A stretch of 64,000 nucleotides of DNA, taken from contig NC_058141.1 of the NCBI RefSeq assembly GCF_011075055.1, positions 1 to 64,000 on the forward strand. The letters are read 5' to 3'. Position numbers and translations under genes: made by a program. The DNA is from Mangifera indica. Its lineage: Eukaryota > Streptophyta > Magnoliopsida > Sapindales > Anacardiaceae. The notes beneath the pieces are model-generated. The model saw nothing but the letters and a program-made list of their open reading frames with translations. It was not told where the DNA came from and did not search any database. Positions 50,694-62,651 of this stretch are shown piece after piece; positions within the stretch are counted from its first letter, which is position 1; every line of letters starts with the position of its first letter.

Positions 50694-52390
50694 GTCTACT
50701 TCTGCTACCGTTGTCTTCTGCTTTTACAGATCAAATACAAGGGGAACGAGTTGAGTGAGAGGAATCAGGCTACTTATAGAGAGTTACAAACTCAGGCTCA
50801 CATATTTTCACGTATCAAATGATAAAACAATATAAATGGATAAATCTAGTATTGGTTTCAGTAATTATCCATTTTAATTCAAAAAACTGACCATCTACTT
50901 CGGGATTTTTAGGATGAACTAATTCAAAATTTGTTTGCTTGATATGATAAGTATAGAGACTAAAGATATCTAATAGGATCATAAAACAGATATTACTTTC
51001 TGAAAGAGATTAATTCATATAATTCTGTTGAAGGTAGAAGATATCATATCATATTTGTAAGTTGGTGGGGTCTGGCGTGTGGGTGAGTGTCCCTCTGCTA
51101 TCAAGGGACCAGTTCCCATTTTCTTTTGCCGCGTGAAAAGGTGAATGATTCTGATTTAGATTCTGACTGCTTTTGTGACCATTTTATCAGATGCTTTTTT
51201 TTTTTTTTTGGTGTGTGTGTAGAACTGTAGACGATACCACTTGAACTGGAACTTTTACCAGAGACCTTCCCATTCCATAATTTCTTGATTTTTCAAGTTT
51301 TAATTTCTTCAGAAATAAACTACTACAATCCAAACCCTGTTGCTATATGACTGCAACCACAATAATCATAAATTAGGATCCTTAAATGTTTTTTTTTTCC
51401 CTTAACAACAAATTAGATTCAACATTACAAACTTAAATAATACGAAATGTCCTGGTCAAAATATTGTTGCTCTCAGGGCTACTTAACCAATCTTTTCTTA
51501 TGCTCAGACAGACCCAACCTTTCATTCTTTAAATATGAATTATACTTTTGCTTTTCCCAGAAAATATAACCAACCTTTCGTTTCAAAACTGCAACTGCAA
51601 CCAAACTTGAAGTTACTCAAATGGCCATAAACAATATTTTTAATTTGTTTTCTCTAATCCTACATTAGTTGCATTTCAAAATTCAAATCCAACATTGTTT
51701 TTTGTTCTATCATATTACCCAAACCCCAATTAAGAATCTTGTTTTGAAAAACACACTGAGTAAAAGTTCAATAAAATTATACTCAGTTTATAAAATTAAA
51801 CAACCTTCATACAATTTTCCCCCAAGCTAAAATTTCGGCACCTGAAATGGAAATGATTTTAGGGGCTTGTTGCTTGCAATTCAACTCTAATATCATTAAA
51901 ATGAAAGATACTTTACATTTATTATACTTAAGTAAAACCTTTCAAGATAACTATCAAGAAATGAGATAATTTTGTTTTTGCCAAAAATCTCACATTGAAC
52001 AAAAGTAGAAAGTCTTGATCAATACAAATTTATTATTTCCCTTTCCGTGAGATCAATGAAAATCAAAATGTCAATATATTACAGATTTTTAAGTGATCTC
52101 TGCGGATCGAAGCCACATCAAACTTCAAATTATGACCCATGTAAAACTCGGCAAAAGTTTAAGGTTCACCAGAACAATTTTCATTATTTCCATTTATTAT
52201 AGCATTTTAAACTTTGAAAATGGAGCAACTTCACTGATATCTTAAACAATGGGAATTTCTCAATGTGAATTTTCATCAACAATTAAATTCCATGAAAAAA
52301 AAGTCACTACATAATCACTAATTTCAAAACTAGAAGAGAACCAGTACAAAACATAAACTGTCCAGAGCATTAAACTTCAGATGAGAACTC
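50694..52390. other. Intergenic region between alpha-galactosidases A and B
   Basis: Contains the promoter of copy A (its upstream side is here) and the 3' flank of copy B. It is AT-rich with a T run near 51198-51213. No transposon or gene was recognised. Confidence 0.45.
50771..50780 (-). promoter_or_regulatory. Candidate TATA box of alpha-galactosidase A
   Basis: CTATAAGTA lies about 80 bp upstream of the copy A start codon on the minus strand, a usual TATA position for a short leader. Confidence 0.45.
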
Positions 52391-53983
52391 TCAGCCCACA
52401 GGATTCAACAGATACATCTTACACCCATGAGAAGGCACCATGGCTGTAATGTTGCCTATGAATTGTGTTGGCAAGTTTTTGTGCTGCATTAATAAAGAAT
52501 TAAGGAAATTAGAACCACACAATCACACAAAAAACGTGTTTTAAATGATAGCTGAAAATTACCTCCCACAGGTCTCTAGCTTCAATAACAGTACCCTTAG
52601 GAATTCCAATGTCTTCCCATGCAGCAGTGATGGAATAACGCCAAGGACCTCTGTTCACTAGCACTATAGCAAACCTGTAGCCTGAAATAGGAGCTGCCCA
52701 AATCTGTGCAACCCAAAACACACAGTTTAATCAACAAAAATATGAATTTAAGATTAACCACAAGCCTAAAGAAGAAAGAGTTGTTAATAACTCTACCTCT
52801 TGATCACCCATCCACCTAACTTTCTTTGCTTGTATGCCAAGCGGATCTGATACACATACATAAAAATATACATTTAAGCAACATGAAATCAATATCAAGA
52901 TGAGTCCAATGGTGCAACCGTACAACAAGAAATTTTATCACCTTTGTTAACAGCAATTACTTCTTTATTACTAATGATTTCTAATGTATCTGCAGACATA
53001 TTTGTCACATCACATCCAAGGAGAAGAGGAGCCTGCAATATCAATTAAATTATAAGCTAACAGAAGACTTCACTAAAAGCAACAATGATTAATTCATAAA
53101 TCCAATTCAAAGATAATATACCTTTGAAATGGACCATAAACTAAAGTGTACAATATATTCATCTTTCGTCATCCCTCCATTTCCGATCTCAAGCATGTCA
53201 GGATCTGTTCAGAAATAACACAATTGTAGACTATTAATCTAAGAATTATTTGTTTCGACATGGTCGGAGATTTTCTACTTTTAATGTAGCTAACCATTCC
53301 AGCCACCAGGCCTTGCATACTCAGCATAAGCTTCATTCAAGTCTATTCTTGAGATCATGCTGCCAAGGAAGAAGAAATTATCCTAAAAATGTATGTTGAC
53401 TAATGTCTTTTATAACCAAATTTATGTTATTATTAAATTTTACCTATCCCATGAATCAGATATATCACCAGTAGTTCTCCAGCTATTTCCAACGGGAGCA
53501 CCCCACGTAGCTGGGTGCCGGTCTCCCCTGTACAGAATGCCAATTAAACCACCATTAAATAAAAGGAAAAAATTATTTGTAAGAAACACTGTTAAAAGAG
53601 TACCATTCACATAAAGAGTAGTAGATAGGGCGTCCAGTGTTCATCAATGCTCTGGTCATCACTGGGTATCTAAAAAAAATGTAACACATCAGATTATAAC
53701 AAGAAGCTTAAATGATGACCAGAAGAAAAATTACTTCGGAGCATGCATATACTTGTAACTTACCTGATCATTGGCTCAGTTCCATCAGTGTAACAATTAT
53801 CATACTTTAAATAATCAACACCCTACACAGAAAGTGAATCAATTCATTTTTTGGGTGGAAATACAATAATATAGAGAAGAAATGAAATATGAACACAGTT
53901 CATACCCATGACGCAAAGGTCTTAGCATCTTGGTCCTCATAACCCAGTGAACCAGGCATTTGTTTGCTACAAGTATAAGTCCT

Positions 53984-54018
<35 letters not shown>

Positions 54019-55019
54019 AAGATAAAGCCATCCTTAGCTGACTGAAATCAGTAATAAATATGGAATAAAAGTGTTTCAGAATGCAATAGAACCAGCAATG
54101 TTACCCTGCACTCGAGTATATCCCAAGCTTAAGGCCCTTGGAGTGAACATAGTCTGCCAAAGCTTTAATACCAGATGGAAATGTAGTGTTTTTAGCCACT
54201 AAATTGCCCTGAAATTATTGTTCTTGTTTAGTACCATACTACCATTTCACATTTCCATACAGAGATCAGCATAACTAGAAATAGATAATACCTGGCTATC
54301 TCGATCCTGTTCACCCCAACAATCATCTAAGAAAAAAAAGATTGTTCACACTTTGGTTAGCACTTAACAACAACAATGCCAACAAAAAAACGTATAAACT
54401 CAGAACAAATTCAAACTCTCCCAACCAGGGAAATCAGAAAAGCTAGTTCAAGTTGAGGCTTTCTCTCACATTTATATACCCAAATGTCGTTTAAAAATAC
54501 CTAGGTTAACATATTCATATCCAAGCTTAGATAGCCCACTGGAGACAATAGCGTCAGCTGTCAAACCAGATAAAATAAAATCAAAACCATTGTACAATCA
54601 AGAAATTCAGATTGGGCGTGAACATGTTTATTAGAGAGTAGTAAATAAAGATTGTGGGAAAGCTCACCCGCTGCTTTGATGATAGTCTCGTTGACACTGC
54701 ACCAGTAGTGATTCCAACTATTCCACCTATGAAGAAGAAAAAGATAAAGGCAGCTCTTTCATATCGTTTTCAGGTTGTTAGAACTAAAGAAACAAAAACA
54801 TGCATTGAATGAAGTAGCTACAAACCCCATTGCAGGAGTTCCGGCAAGTCCATTTTCAAGCAAATTTCGTCTGTGCGCATGATCGTGATATTTAAATTTG
54901 CTGCTGAGCACCTTAAACTTCGACTTCTCCATCATTGTTGCTCTGGACGAGGCAACACCGATCACCATTACGAACAAACATAACGCTTTGAGGAGTGAAG
55001 TATCAACCCTTCTCTCCAT
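52391..55019 (-). CDS. AGAL-like: Alpha-galactosidase (GH27), tandem copy B
   Basis: Fifteen exons: 55019-54826, 54726-54668, 54557-54501, 54326-54292, 54208-54105, 53981-53906, 53822-53764, 53669-53604, 53527-53444, 53359-53295, 53204-53122, 53032-52942, 52846-52797, 52703-52563, 52483-52391. They join to 1257 nt, 418 aa. A signal peptide ([13 protein letters not shown] region) and a basic His-rich pro-region precede [20 protein letters not shown]. The signature is YVNLDDCWGE (Leu and Gly changes). YLKYDNC carries the expected nucleophile Asp183, and [10 protein letters not shown] the acid/base Asp238. The end is [12 protein letters not shown]. Exon lengths match copy A except exons 1, 13 and 15. 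The frame is intact. The intron before exon 6 ends in an unusually long T run. Confidence 0.95.
53986..54017 (-). repeat. Long homopolymer forming the polypyrimidine tract of copy B intron 5
   Basis: About 32 uninterrupted A on the plus strand read as T on the coding strand and end directly at the TTTTTGCAG acceptor of exon 6. Its length is likely to be unstable. Confidence 0.85.
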
Positions 55020-55070
55020 TTCTCAGTCTCTGCTGAATAGAAAGTAGGAGAAAAGGAAATGTGACAGTGG

Positions 55071-55080
55071 TATTTATAGA
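55071..55080 (-). promoter_or_regulatory. Candidate TATA box of alpha-galactosidase B
   Basis: TCTATAAATA lies about 55 bp upstream of the copy B start codon on the minus strand. It is a near-perfect plant TATA box and fits a leader of roughly 25 nt. Confidence 0.55.
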
Positions 55081-55850
55081 GTCCTTAAAGACTCACAACT
55101 CTTGATTTAACATAATATCAGGGATTATCATTAGATAATTTTAGTTGATGAACTTTAAGGATTTAACTCTAATCACTTTCACTCGTCCATCTTTATCGGG
55201 ATACCAATTATCTTTCAAATTTCAATTCTAGTATCGTAATATCTATTCTAATTTTAAATTGGTTACACAAAAGTTGATATCAAGATTCAAGAGTCCCACA
55301 TAGGCCTTGGGTCAACATGAACAAGAGTGAGGGCCAAGGAAGTTCAAAATGGATAATACATAGCAGCTTTAAATGGCCTGTTACATGAGGAAAATTTCAC
55401 TTTCTTTCAAACCAAAGGCCAAATTCATTACAGAAATTCCAGGAGATTAATATGAATATTTTTCAGTTTTCATTTTTGGTGTGGTCTGTGGGAATCTCTG
55501 GAAAAAGACAAACTTATTCTAAGAAATTACAAAGGTTTTCAGGAATTTTGAGCTGCAAAATTGTGATTTCACCACTATTTGTTTCCTGAAAACTTTCTTG
55601 CAAATGCTCTAACAATTTGTGTATGTTGCATCTAAATTCACTTTTTCCATTATTGTTTTCTTTGAATGTTCATAACAGGACCCATCATCCACCAATTCCA
55701 GGAAAGACTCGTGGCAGTCAGCCTACCGCTCTAATATCAATCCATGACAAAAACCATTTACCGTTTTAACCATGTTAAGGATTAACAATGAGAGTGCAGA
55801 TGGTTTCATTTTGGAACGCAACAGAAAAACGAAGAGCTTGGCTTCTCCCA
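55081..55850. other. Upstream flank of alpha-galactosidase B
   Basis: AT-rich promoter-side DNA between the copy B TATA box and the first MITE. No gene was recognised. Confidence 0.4.
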
Positions 55851-55859
55851 TACTTTTAT

Positions 55860-56729
55860 GGGAAAAGGACTATTTCCCACCCAATTTTTAGGCCATTCTC
55901 AAACCTATACCCACGAAAGATGAAAAACCCCTTTTCCCACCCATGACCAAACTGTCGTTGAAATTTTCAGTCAGGGACAGGGGTAAAATCATCATTTTAC
56001 CTATAAACTTTAAAACTTTAAAATTTCACCATTTCCTCCTTCTAAGTTTTAAAAACTAACACCTCAATCCATCCTCAAAGTTTGAAAAGTTTAGATTTCA
56101 CCCCTAAGATTGCTTCCTTCTCCGGCCACCACCGACAACCAACGCATTCCACCAATCTCTCATCTCCGACTACAAAGGACGATGAAGGACGACGCATTGT
56201 CGTCACGTTTGGATGATGCGACGAGCGACGAAAGACAACGTCGTCCTTCGTCGTCTGGGTGAAGCGACGAAGAGATTTCTGTCTCTTCGTCTCTTCGTCA
56301 CATTGTGCGATGAGGAGATGAAGATCTCTTCATCACACCATCGCCATCGCACCAGGAGAAGGAGGAAGTCGGAGACGACGTTGAAAGATGCAGCTGAAGA
56401 ATGGGGGTGAAATTGTTATTTTTGAAAGATATAGGGGGCGGTTAATTTTTAAAAAATGTGGAAACCCTAGGTTTGGGGGTGAAAATGTTACTTCTCAAAG
56501 TTTAAAAACTTTAAGTAAAGGTGAAATGTTAGTTTCTAAAACCTAGAGGGGCGGAGAGTAATAAACTTTATAACTTTTTAATATAAACAGTAAAATACTA
56601 TTTTACCCTTCCTTTTAACTGAAAAAATTAATAGAAGTTTGCCTATGGGTGGGAAAAAGGGTTTTTGATCTCCCGTGGGTATAAGTTTGAGAATAACTTA
56701 AAAATTTGGTGGGAAATAGTCCTTTTCCC
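55860..56729. mobile_element. Mutator-like MITE 1 with 9-bp target duplication
   Basis: An 870-bp element with terminal inverted repeats of about 80 bp. The left end begins GGGAAAAGGACTATTTCCCA, and the right end is its near-complement (TGGGAAATAGTCCTTTTCCC). The 9-bp target duplication TACTTTTAT lies at 55851-55859 and 56730-56738, which fits the Mutator superfamily. The interior is GC-richer, with repeated GACGA/TCGTC words around 56160-56380 and an incidental 65-codon frame. No transposase is present, so it depends on an autonomous partner. It lies upstream of alpha-galactosidase B. Confidence 0.88.
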
Positions 56730-56741
56730 TACTTTTATTTA

Positions 56742-57474
56742 GGCTAAAGGACTTATTTCCACCAAAGTTTTGATGCGTTCCCAAAGTCACACCATAGGTT
56801 TGAAAAATCCAAAGTCCCACCTATTATCATTTTACTAATAATATTAAAAAAATATAAAATTCATTACATTTTCCTCTCTAAATTTTAAAAACTAACAACT
56901 TCACCTTTATCTAAAGTTTTCTAACTTTGAAAAGTTACAATCCCCTCCCCCCAAACCTAAAGTTTTTTCCTTCACCCCTCTAACCATCATCTCCGGCTCC
57001 GACAACCTCCCCTCTTCATCCTAAAATGTTGACCGACACACAACGGGGCATGAAGACCTCCCTTCTCTAGATCTCTTCGTATCTCTTCATCTCCAATGAA
57101 GAGACTCTTCGTTAGAGACGAAAAAATTTAGAGCAGGAGGGGCCAGCCAATGTTTTAGGGTAGAAAGGGAAGACCGTCAACGTCGGATATAATGGTCAAA
57201 GGGGAGAAAAAAAATCCTAGGGTTGGGGGGAGGTAATGTGACTTTTTAAAGTTAGAAAACTTTAGGTAAGAGTGAAATTGTTAGTTTTTAAAATTTAGGA
57301 GGCAAAATGTAATGAATTTTATATTTTTTTAATATTAGTAAATTAACGATTTTACCCCCTACCTCTAATAGAAAATTTTAACCCTAGTTGACTCATGGAT
57401 GAAACTTTGGGTTTTTCAAACTTTATGAGTGTGACTTTGAAAATGCATTGAAACTTGGAAACAGTCCTTTGGCC
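56742..57474. mobile_element. Mutator-like MITE 2 with 9-bp target duplication
   Basis: A 733-bp element whose inverted ends begin GGCTAAAGGACTTATTTCCA and, on the other strand, GGCCAAAGGACTGTTTCCAA. The inverted match continues for roughly 75 bp. The 9-bp duplication TTTTATTTA lies at 56733-56741 and 57475-57483. The left duplication overlaps the right duplication of MITE 1, so one element inserted at the edge of the other. It is related to MITE 1 in its ends (AAAGGACT, ATTTCC, then GTTTTTCA-type words) but clearly distinct. It has no coding capacity. The stop codon of alpha-galactosidase C is only about 110 bp beyond the right duplication. Confidence 0.85.
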
Positions 57475-57595
57475 TTTTATTTATTATTAGTGTCTAGTAC
57501 CATTTGTGTCACATAGCTGTGACCTCAGTCAACCAAACTAGAAGACACCATTTGCATCATGCATGCTATGCAAATCGTGTAAGCAAAGTTAACAC

Positions 57596-60520
57596 TTAAG
57601 CAATTGGTTTCAACATATACATCTTGCATCCATGAGATTCCACAGTGGCTGTCAAATTCCCCATAAATTTGGTTTTTAATGTCTTGTGCTGCATAAAACA
57701 TGCACATATTAGCACTCAAGCGCATGCAGAATATCACTTGCATGCAAGGAAACCAAAAAAAAAAAAAAAATGATTACCTCCCAAAGATCTCTAGCTTCAA
57801 CGACGCTTTTTTCAGGGATTCCAATGTCATCCCAGTTGGCCGTAATAGAATAACGTATTGGACCTCGGTTTACAAGGAGTAAAGCCACCCTGTAGTTTGA
57901 AAGCGGTCCTGCCCATATCTGGCAAAATTTATACTTTGCTCTGTAATTCTGCTGGAAGCTAGGCATACATCGGTTTTATATGGAAGTTTATAAATATATT
58001 ACCTCTTGATCACCTTCAGATCTAACCTTCTTTGCCTGAACACCTAGTGTATCTGTCACATATGAGCAACAGAAAATCAGCATGTAGGCAGTCCAGAGAA
58101 GCACACTTATTTACCTAAAGATGAATAGATTATGATAATATACCTTGGTTGACAGCAATGACCTCTTTATTGGCCACAATTCCCATGGTATCTTTTGTCA
58201 TGTTTCTAACATCACATCCAAGAAGGAGGGGAGCCTGCAATTCCCACTTAATCATAAGAGTCTTAAATATTTTGGGTCCAAGGGAAAGATAAGAGTCCTA
58301 GTATATACCTTGGAAATGGCCCACATGCTGAAGTGGACTATATATTCATTCTTTGTCATCCCGCCATTTCCCACCTCTAGCATATCAGGATCTGTTGAAA
58401 TAACAGTTAGAATTAGTTTCAACAGAGAAGGGAAATATCTTGGTGAATATCAAACCCGTCTCTATATTGGCGAAAAGACAGTAAGGATCTTGGAATTCTA
58501 ACCATTCCAACCACCAGGCCTTGCAAGCTCAGCAAATACTTCATTCATATCTGCTCTGGACATCATGCTGCCAAACAAAAACAAATAGCTATAACATTCT
58601 GACCAACATCTTAAATAATCAAACTCAATTTCTCAATATAATTCTTCACCTGTCCCATGTATCAGTAATATCATTAGTTGTTCTCCAGCTATTTCCTACA
58701 TTAAAACCCCACTGAGCAGGGTGCAGGTCTCCCCTATATTACATTAATAATAATCTGTTAAATCAAGAATAAAGACATAGAAAACACTCAACTTAGGAGG
58801 TAAAAGAAAATTGCTCCATCAGATATATATCCTTACCATTCACATAGTGAAAAGAAAATAGGACGGCCAGTATTCATTAAAGCTCTGGTCATTATAGGAT
58901 ATCTACATTTAACAACGTGATGGAACATGCTATGTATGTTATGGCAGATTCAACTGAAGATGAGAAGAAATATTAATAGTTTAATTGTACATGCAATTCA
59001 TCACCTGACAGTCGGTTTCGTGCCATCATTGTTACAATTGTCATACTTTAAATAATCAATACCCTGCACGGGATATGAATTGCATATTATTTTGGGGTAT
59101 GAGCACGAATTCAAAAAATAGAAAATAAACACTAACTATGATACCCATGAGGCAAAGGTTTTCGCATCTTGTTCCTCATGACCGAGTGAACCAGGCATAG
59201 TTTTACTGCAAGTAAAATACCTGCAGAGATAGATAGAAATGTGTGAGTGTGTGTGTGTGTGTATTTGTTCAGTTATTTCCATAACAAGGATATGTAATTT
59301 TTTTCCAATAATTATGTTATACAAGTTTTTATCATGATGTGTTGAAGTCATTATGTTACCCTGCATCTGAGTATATGCCAAGCTTAAGCCCCTTGCTGTG
59401 AACATAGTCTGCCAGAACTTTAATACCAGAAGGAAATGTTGACTTCTTAGGCAATAATTCACCCTGACATTTCCATTTCTTAGTTTCAGTTCTGCATCAT
59501 TTTTCTTTAACGAAATGTTCAACAGTTCAAAAATTTTTGCAGTTAAAAAAACAAAGCAAACCATACCTTGTCATTTCTATATATTTCAGCCCAGCAATCA
59601 TCTAAGAAAAAACATATTTTTTTATTGTCCATTGTTAGCAATTTATGGCAATAATGGTAAGAAAAAAAACCCTTTCCAGAAAGAGAAACTTCCAACCATA
59701 ATTGCAACCTACCTATGTTAACATAGGTATATCCAAGCTTGGATAGACCCGTGGAAACCAAAGCATCGGCTGTCAAACCAAAATAAACAACTTATAAATC
59801 TCTTATATTCTTAGTCTTCTTAACTAAGAATCTGGGTTTGAGAATTACAAAAGAAAATAAAGTTAAGGAGAATTACCAGTTTGCTTGATGACATTCTCAT
59901 CAATGTTGCAGCTGAAGTGATTCCAACTATTCCATCTGTAGAAAAGAACGCCAGTATTTTGAGTTAAATATTCAGCCTGTCATATCTAAAATCAATTTTG
60001 GAACTGGGGATTTTTTAAAAGCTGGTATAAAATAAAGAACTCATCAATACAACATAATGGAAAACAAATTCAATCAGCTGAGGTCCCCTCAAATGAAAAT
60101 GTTGTTTCTATTTGTTACATACCAAATGCTCTTTGAAAACTATTTGAGGTGTGCTGATCACATTAGAAAAATTAAAGAAAAATCAAATCTGTTGATATAT
60201 ATTCACTAATTGCTTTGATAAGTAAAGGGTATTAGCAAACACCAAAGCAATGATTGAAGCCAAGAAATTTACTGGAAAATCTCAGATGTTTTATATGATC
60301 TGAGAACAGACAGTGAAGCACAAGAGCAGGAAGAAAGAGGAAGAGAGAAAACAAACCCCATAGGAGGAGTGTTGCCAAGACCATTTGCTAAAAGATTACG
60401 CCTGTTATCGTTGAAGTTGGCATTTAGTGAAGCCAGACTCAACACTATAAATGAGGATGACAGTGGTAGCAACACACATGTCAACTTGACAAGGGAAACA
60501 TCAAGCCTCCTAATCTCCAT
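57596..60520 (-). CDS. AGAL-like: Alpha-galactosidase (GH27), tandem copy C
   Basis: Fifteen exons: 60520-60357, 59935-59877, 59769-59713, 59601-59567, 59463-59360, 59220-59145, 59063-59005, 58902-58837, 58733-58650, 58567-58503, 58391-58309, 58234-58144, 58052-58003, 57918-57778, 57688-57596. They join to 1227 nt, 408 aa. A signal peptide ([19 protein letters not shown]) leads into [20 protein letters not shown]. The signature is YVNIDDCWAE. The expected nucleophile is Asp173 in YLKYDNC and the acid/base Asp228 in [10 protein letters not shown], where Gly before the Asp is Asn. Other changes from copies A and B are PIFFSLCEW for PIYYSLCEW and QDTLG for QDPLG. Exons 2-15 match copy B in length exactly. 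The frame is intact, so the protein should be made; substrate preference may differ. Confidence 0.95.
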
Positions 60521-60557
60521 CTGAAGCCAGTACTAAAGCAAAGCAGTCTAATGGACG

Positions 60558-60567
60558 AAATATATAG
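60558..60567 (-). promoter_or_regulatory. Candidate TATA box of alpha-galactosidase C
   Basis: CTATATATTT lies about 40 bp upstream of the copy C start codon on the minus strand, implying a very short leader. Confidence 0.45.
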
Positions 60568-60624
60568 ACTCGACAAGTTCACTGCAAAATCTTTTTGTAC
60601 CGAATTTACCCTCTTCGTTACCAT

Positions 60625-60661
60625 GGCTAATATACTTATTATAAGGGTAAGTATATTAGCC
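60625..60661. repeat. Perfect 14-bp inverted repeat
   Basis: GGCTAATATACTTA and its exact complement flank a 9-base loop, about 105 bp upstream of the alpha-galactosidase C start. Confidence 0.85.
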
Positions 60662-62603
60662 ACTCATTTCAAAAATTTCAATTTCCTTATTAGAGATATT
60701 GGAATTTTTACCCTTATTTTAATCCGTGTATAAATATATGTCACTTATTTCAAAACTTAAATAAATATATCACAACAGTAATCAATTTTCCTAAAATATC
60801 CCTATTAAAATGACTCATGCAGAGATTCTCTCTTTTTCTCTGTAACTTTTTCTCTCTTTTTACTCATATTTCAAGTAATAAAAAAATCATGCAGATAGAT
60901 CCTCTCTCTTTTTCTCTGTAACTTTGAAACTGTATTGTAAAAAATAGAATAAGTGTTTCAAAATAGAGTCAGTGCTTCAAAAACAAAAAAATGAAGGAAA
61001 AAACTGAAAAGTGAAACGGATTTCAGATTAAGAATTCTTCAAAGTAAGAATATAAAAAAAAAAACAACTCACCAAAACTCAATCACATCTATTTTATACC
61101 TGGAAGAAATGACGATTGAAGAAGATCATTTAGTAGGATTTAACTGAAAAAAATAAAAGATTGACATTTAACTGAAAAAAAAAACAATACTTAAAAATAA
61201 AAAAAAGGTTAAAAAGGGTTGGCACTTTATACCCTTTTTTTACTCTTATGAATAATTTTTGGACATGAAATATATTATATTATATTTTCACCAGTCTTAG
61301 AATTCCTACAAATAACCATAAGAAATATTATATTATATCAATATGGAGTTCAATATTTTCATAATTTGGACATGAAATTCAATAACCATAACATATTAAT
61401 AAATGAACAAATACGTACGAAAATAAATTTGGACGTAAAATTCAATGACTATGACTAACTTCTGAACTATTCTTGGCTTGAGATTTGTACTATTTAAAAT
61501 ATGACATCTTGATAATCAAACGCTCTCCATATTTATAGGGATTCGATCTCTACTAATCAGATTGAGAAAAAACATTTTCTCTATCTCTAACAATATTAGA
61601 AGGAACTTTATCTAAGATAAAGTTATTATAATGCTTGCGATAGCCTATATGTCTCGCACTTTGTTGATTTCAGAAAATAGAGAGAGAAGTTGATTTTCTT
61701 ATATTCATTACAATTCTGCGTTCTTCAGCAAGCTGTAATTCATCCACACATTGTCAATAATTCTTGAATTTCTTATCTCGGACAAAATTAGAAATTATTG
61801 AAGTCCAATAATCTGATAATGACCTTAGTAATCCATATATCCTCTCATTTTCAGTTAATTTTATGCGTTTCTCTTTTAAATCATAATATCTCTTATGTAT
61901 GACACTAAGGTGAGTGAAAATGTTGTGCACTTAATTCATCTTATAGTTCAGATAGTAATCTTTAGTCAATATGTTCACCTTATATATGACCAACAAATAG
62001 AGAATAATAAATTATACATGTATAACAATATAAATATTTACTCTAAACAAAAAATATATATTAATTTAAATATAAATAAATTAAGTCAAAATAAAAAAAA
62101 TATTTTTTAAATATAAATAAATTTAAAAAATTAAAAAAAAAAAGAGGTTGGCTTTTTTCTAAACAGGGGTTGGTGTAGCCAACCCCTTATTTTTACACGC
62201 CAACCCATTAATTTGTGCAGCCGAACCCCCCTCCCAAATCTTTCCAACCAAAATCAGTTTTATGACATTTTTTTTATTTTTAAAATTGAACCAATTGACT
62301 AATTAATAATATTATTAAAATTATAATATTTAACAATATTTTGATTTATTTAATTGAATTCCGATAGAATTAAATTGAAGTGATTTAGACTGAATTCAAA
62401 TTAAAATAATTTTGGTACAATACAATACATTTATGTTTTGGTTTTATAAGAAAACCTTACTTGTTGTCCTGCCATTATTTCCTCTTTGTAAATTCAACAA
62501 GTTTCGTCGGTCGATTGCTCAATTAAATTTTTTTCGTGCAAAGTATAGATCTCTCTCTCTTTTATGGTATGTTTAAGATAGATGTAGATGTGTTATATCA
62601 ATG

Positions 62604-62651
<48 letters not shown>

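Noticed and set aside
56213..56410. 65-codon basic frame inside MITE 1
   Set aside because: It arises from GACGA/TCGTC-rich interior sequence and has no transposase or captured-gene resemblance.
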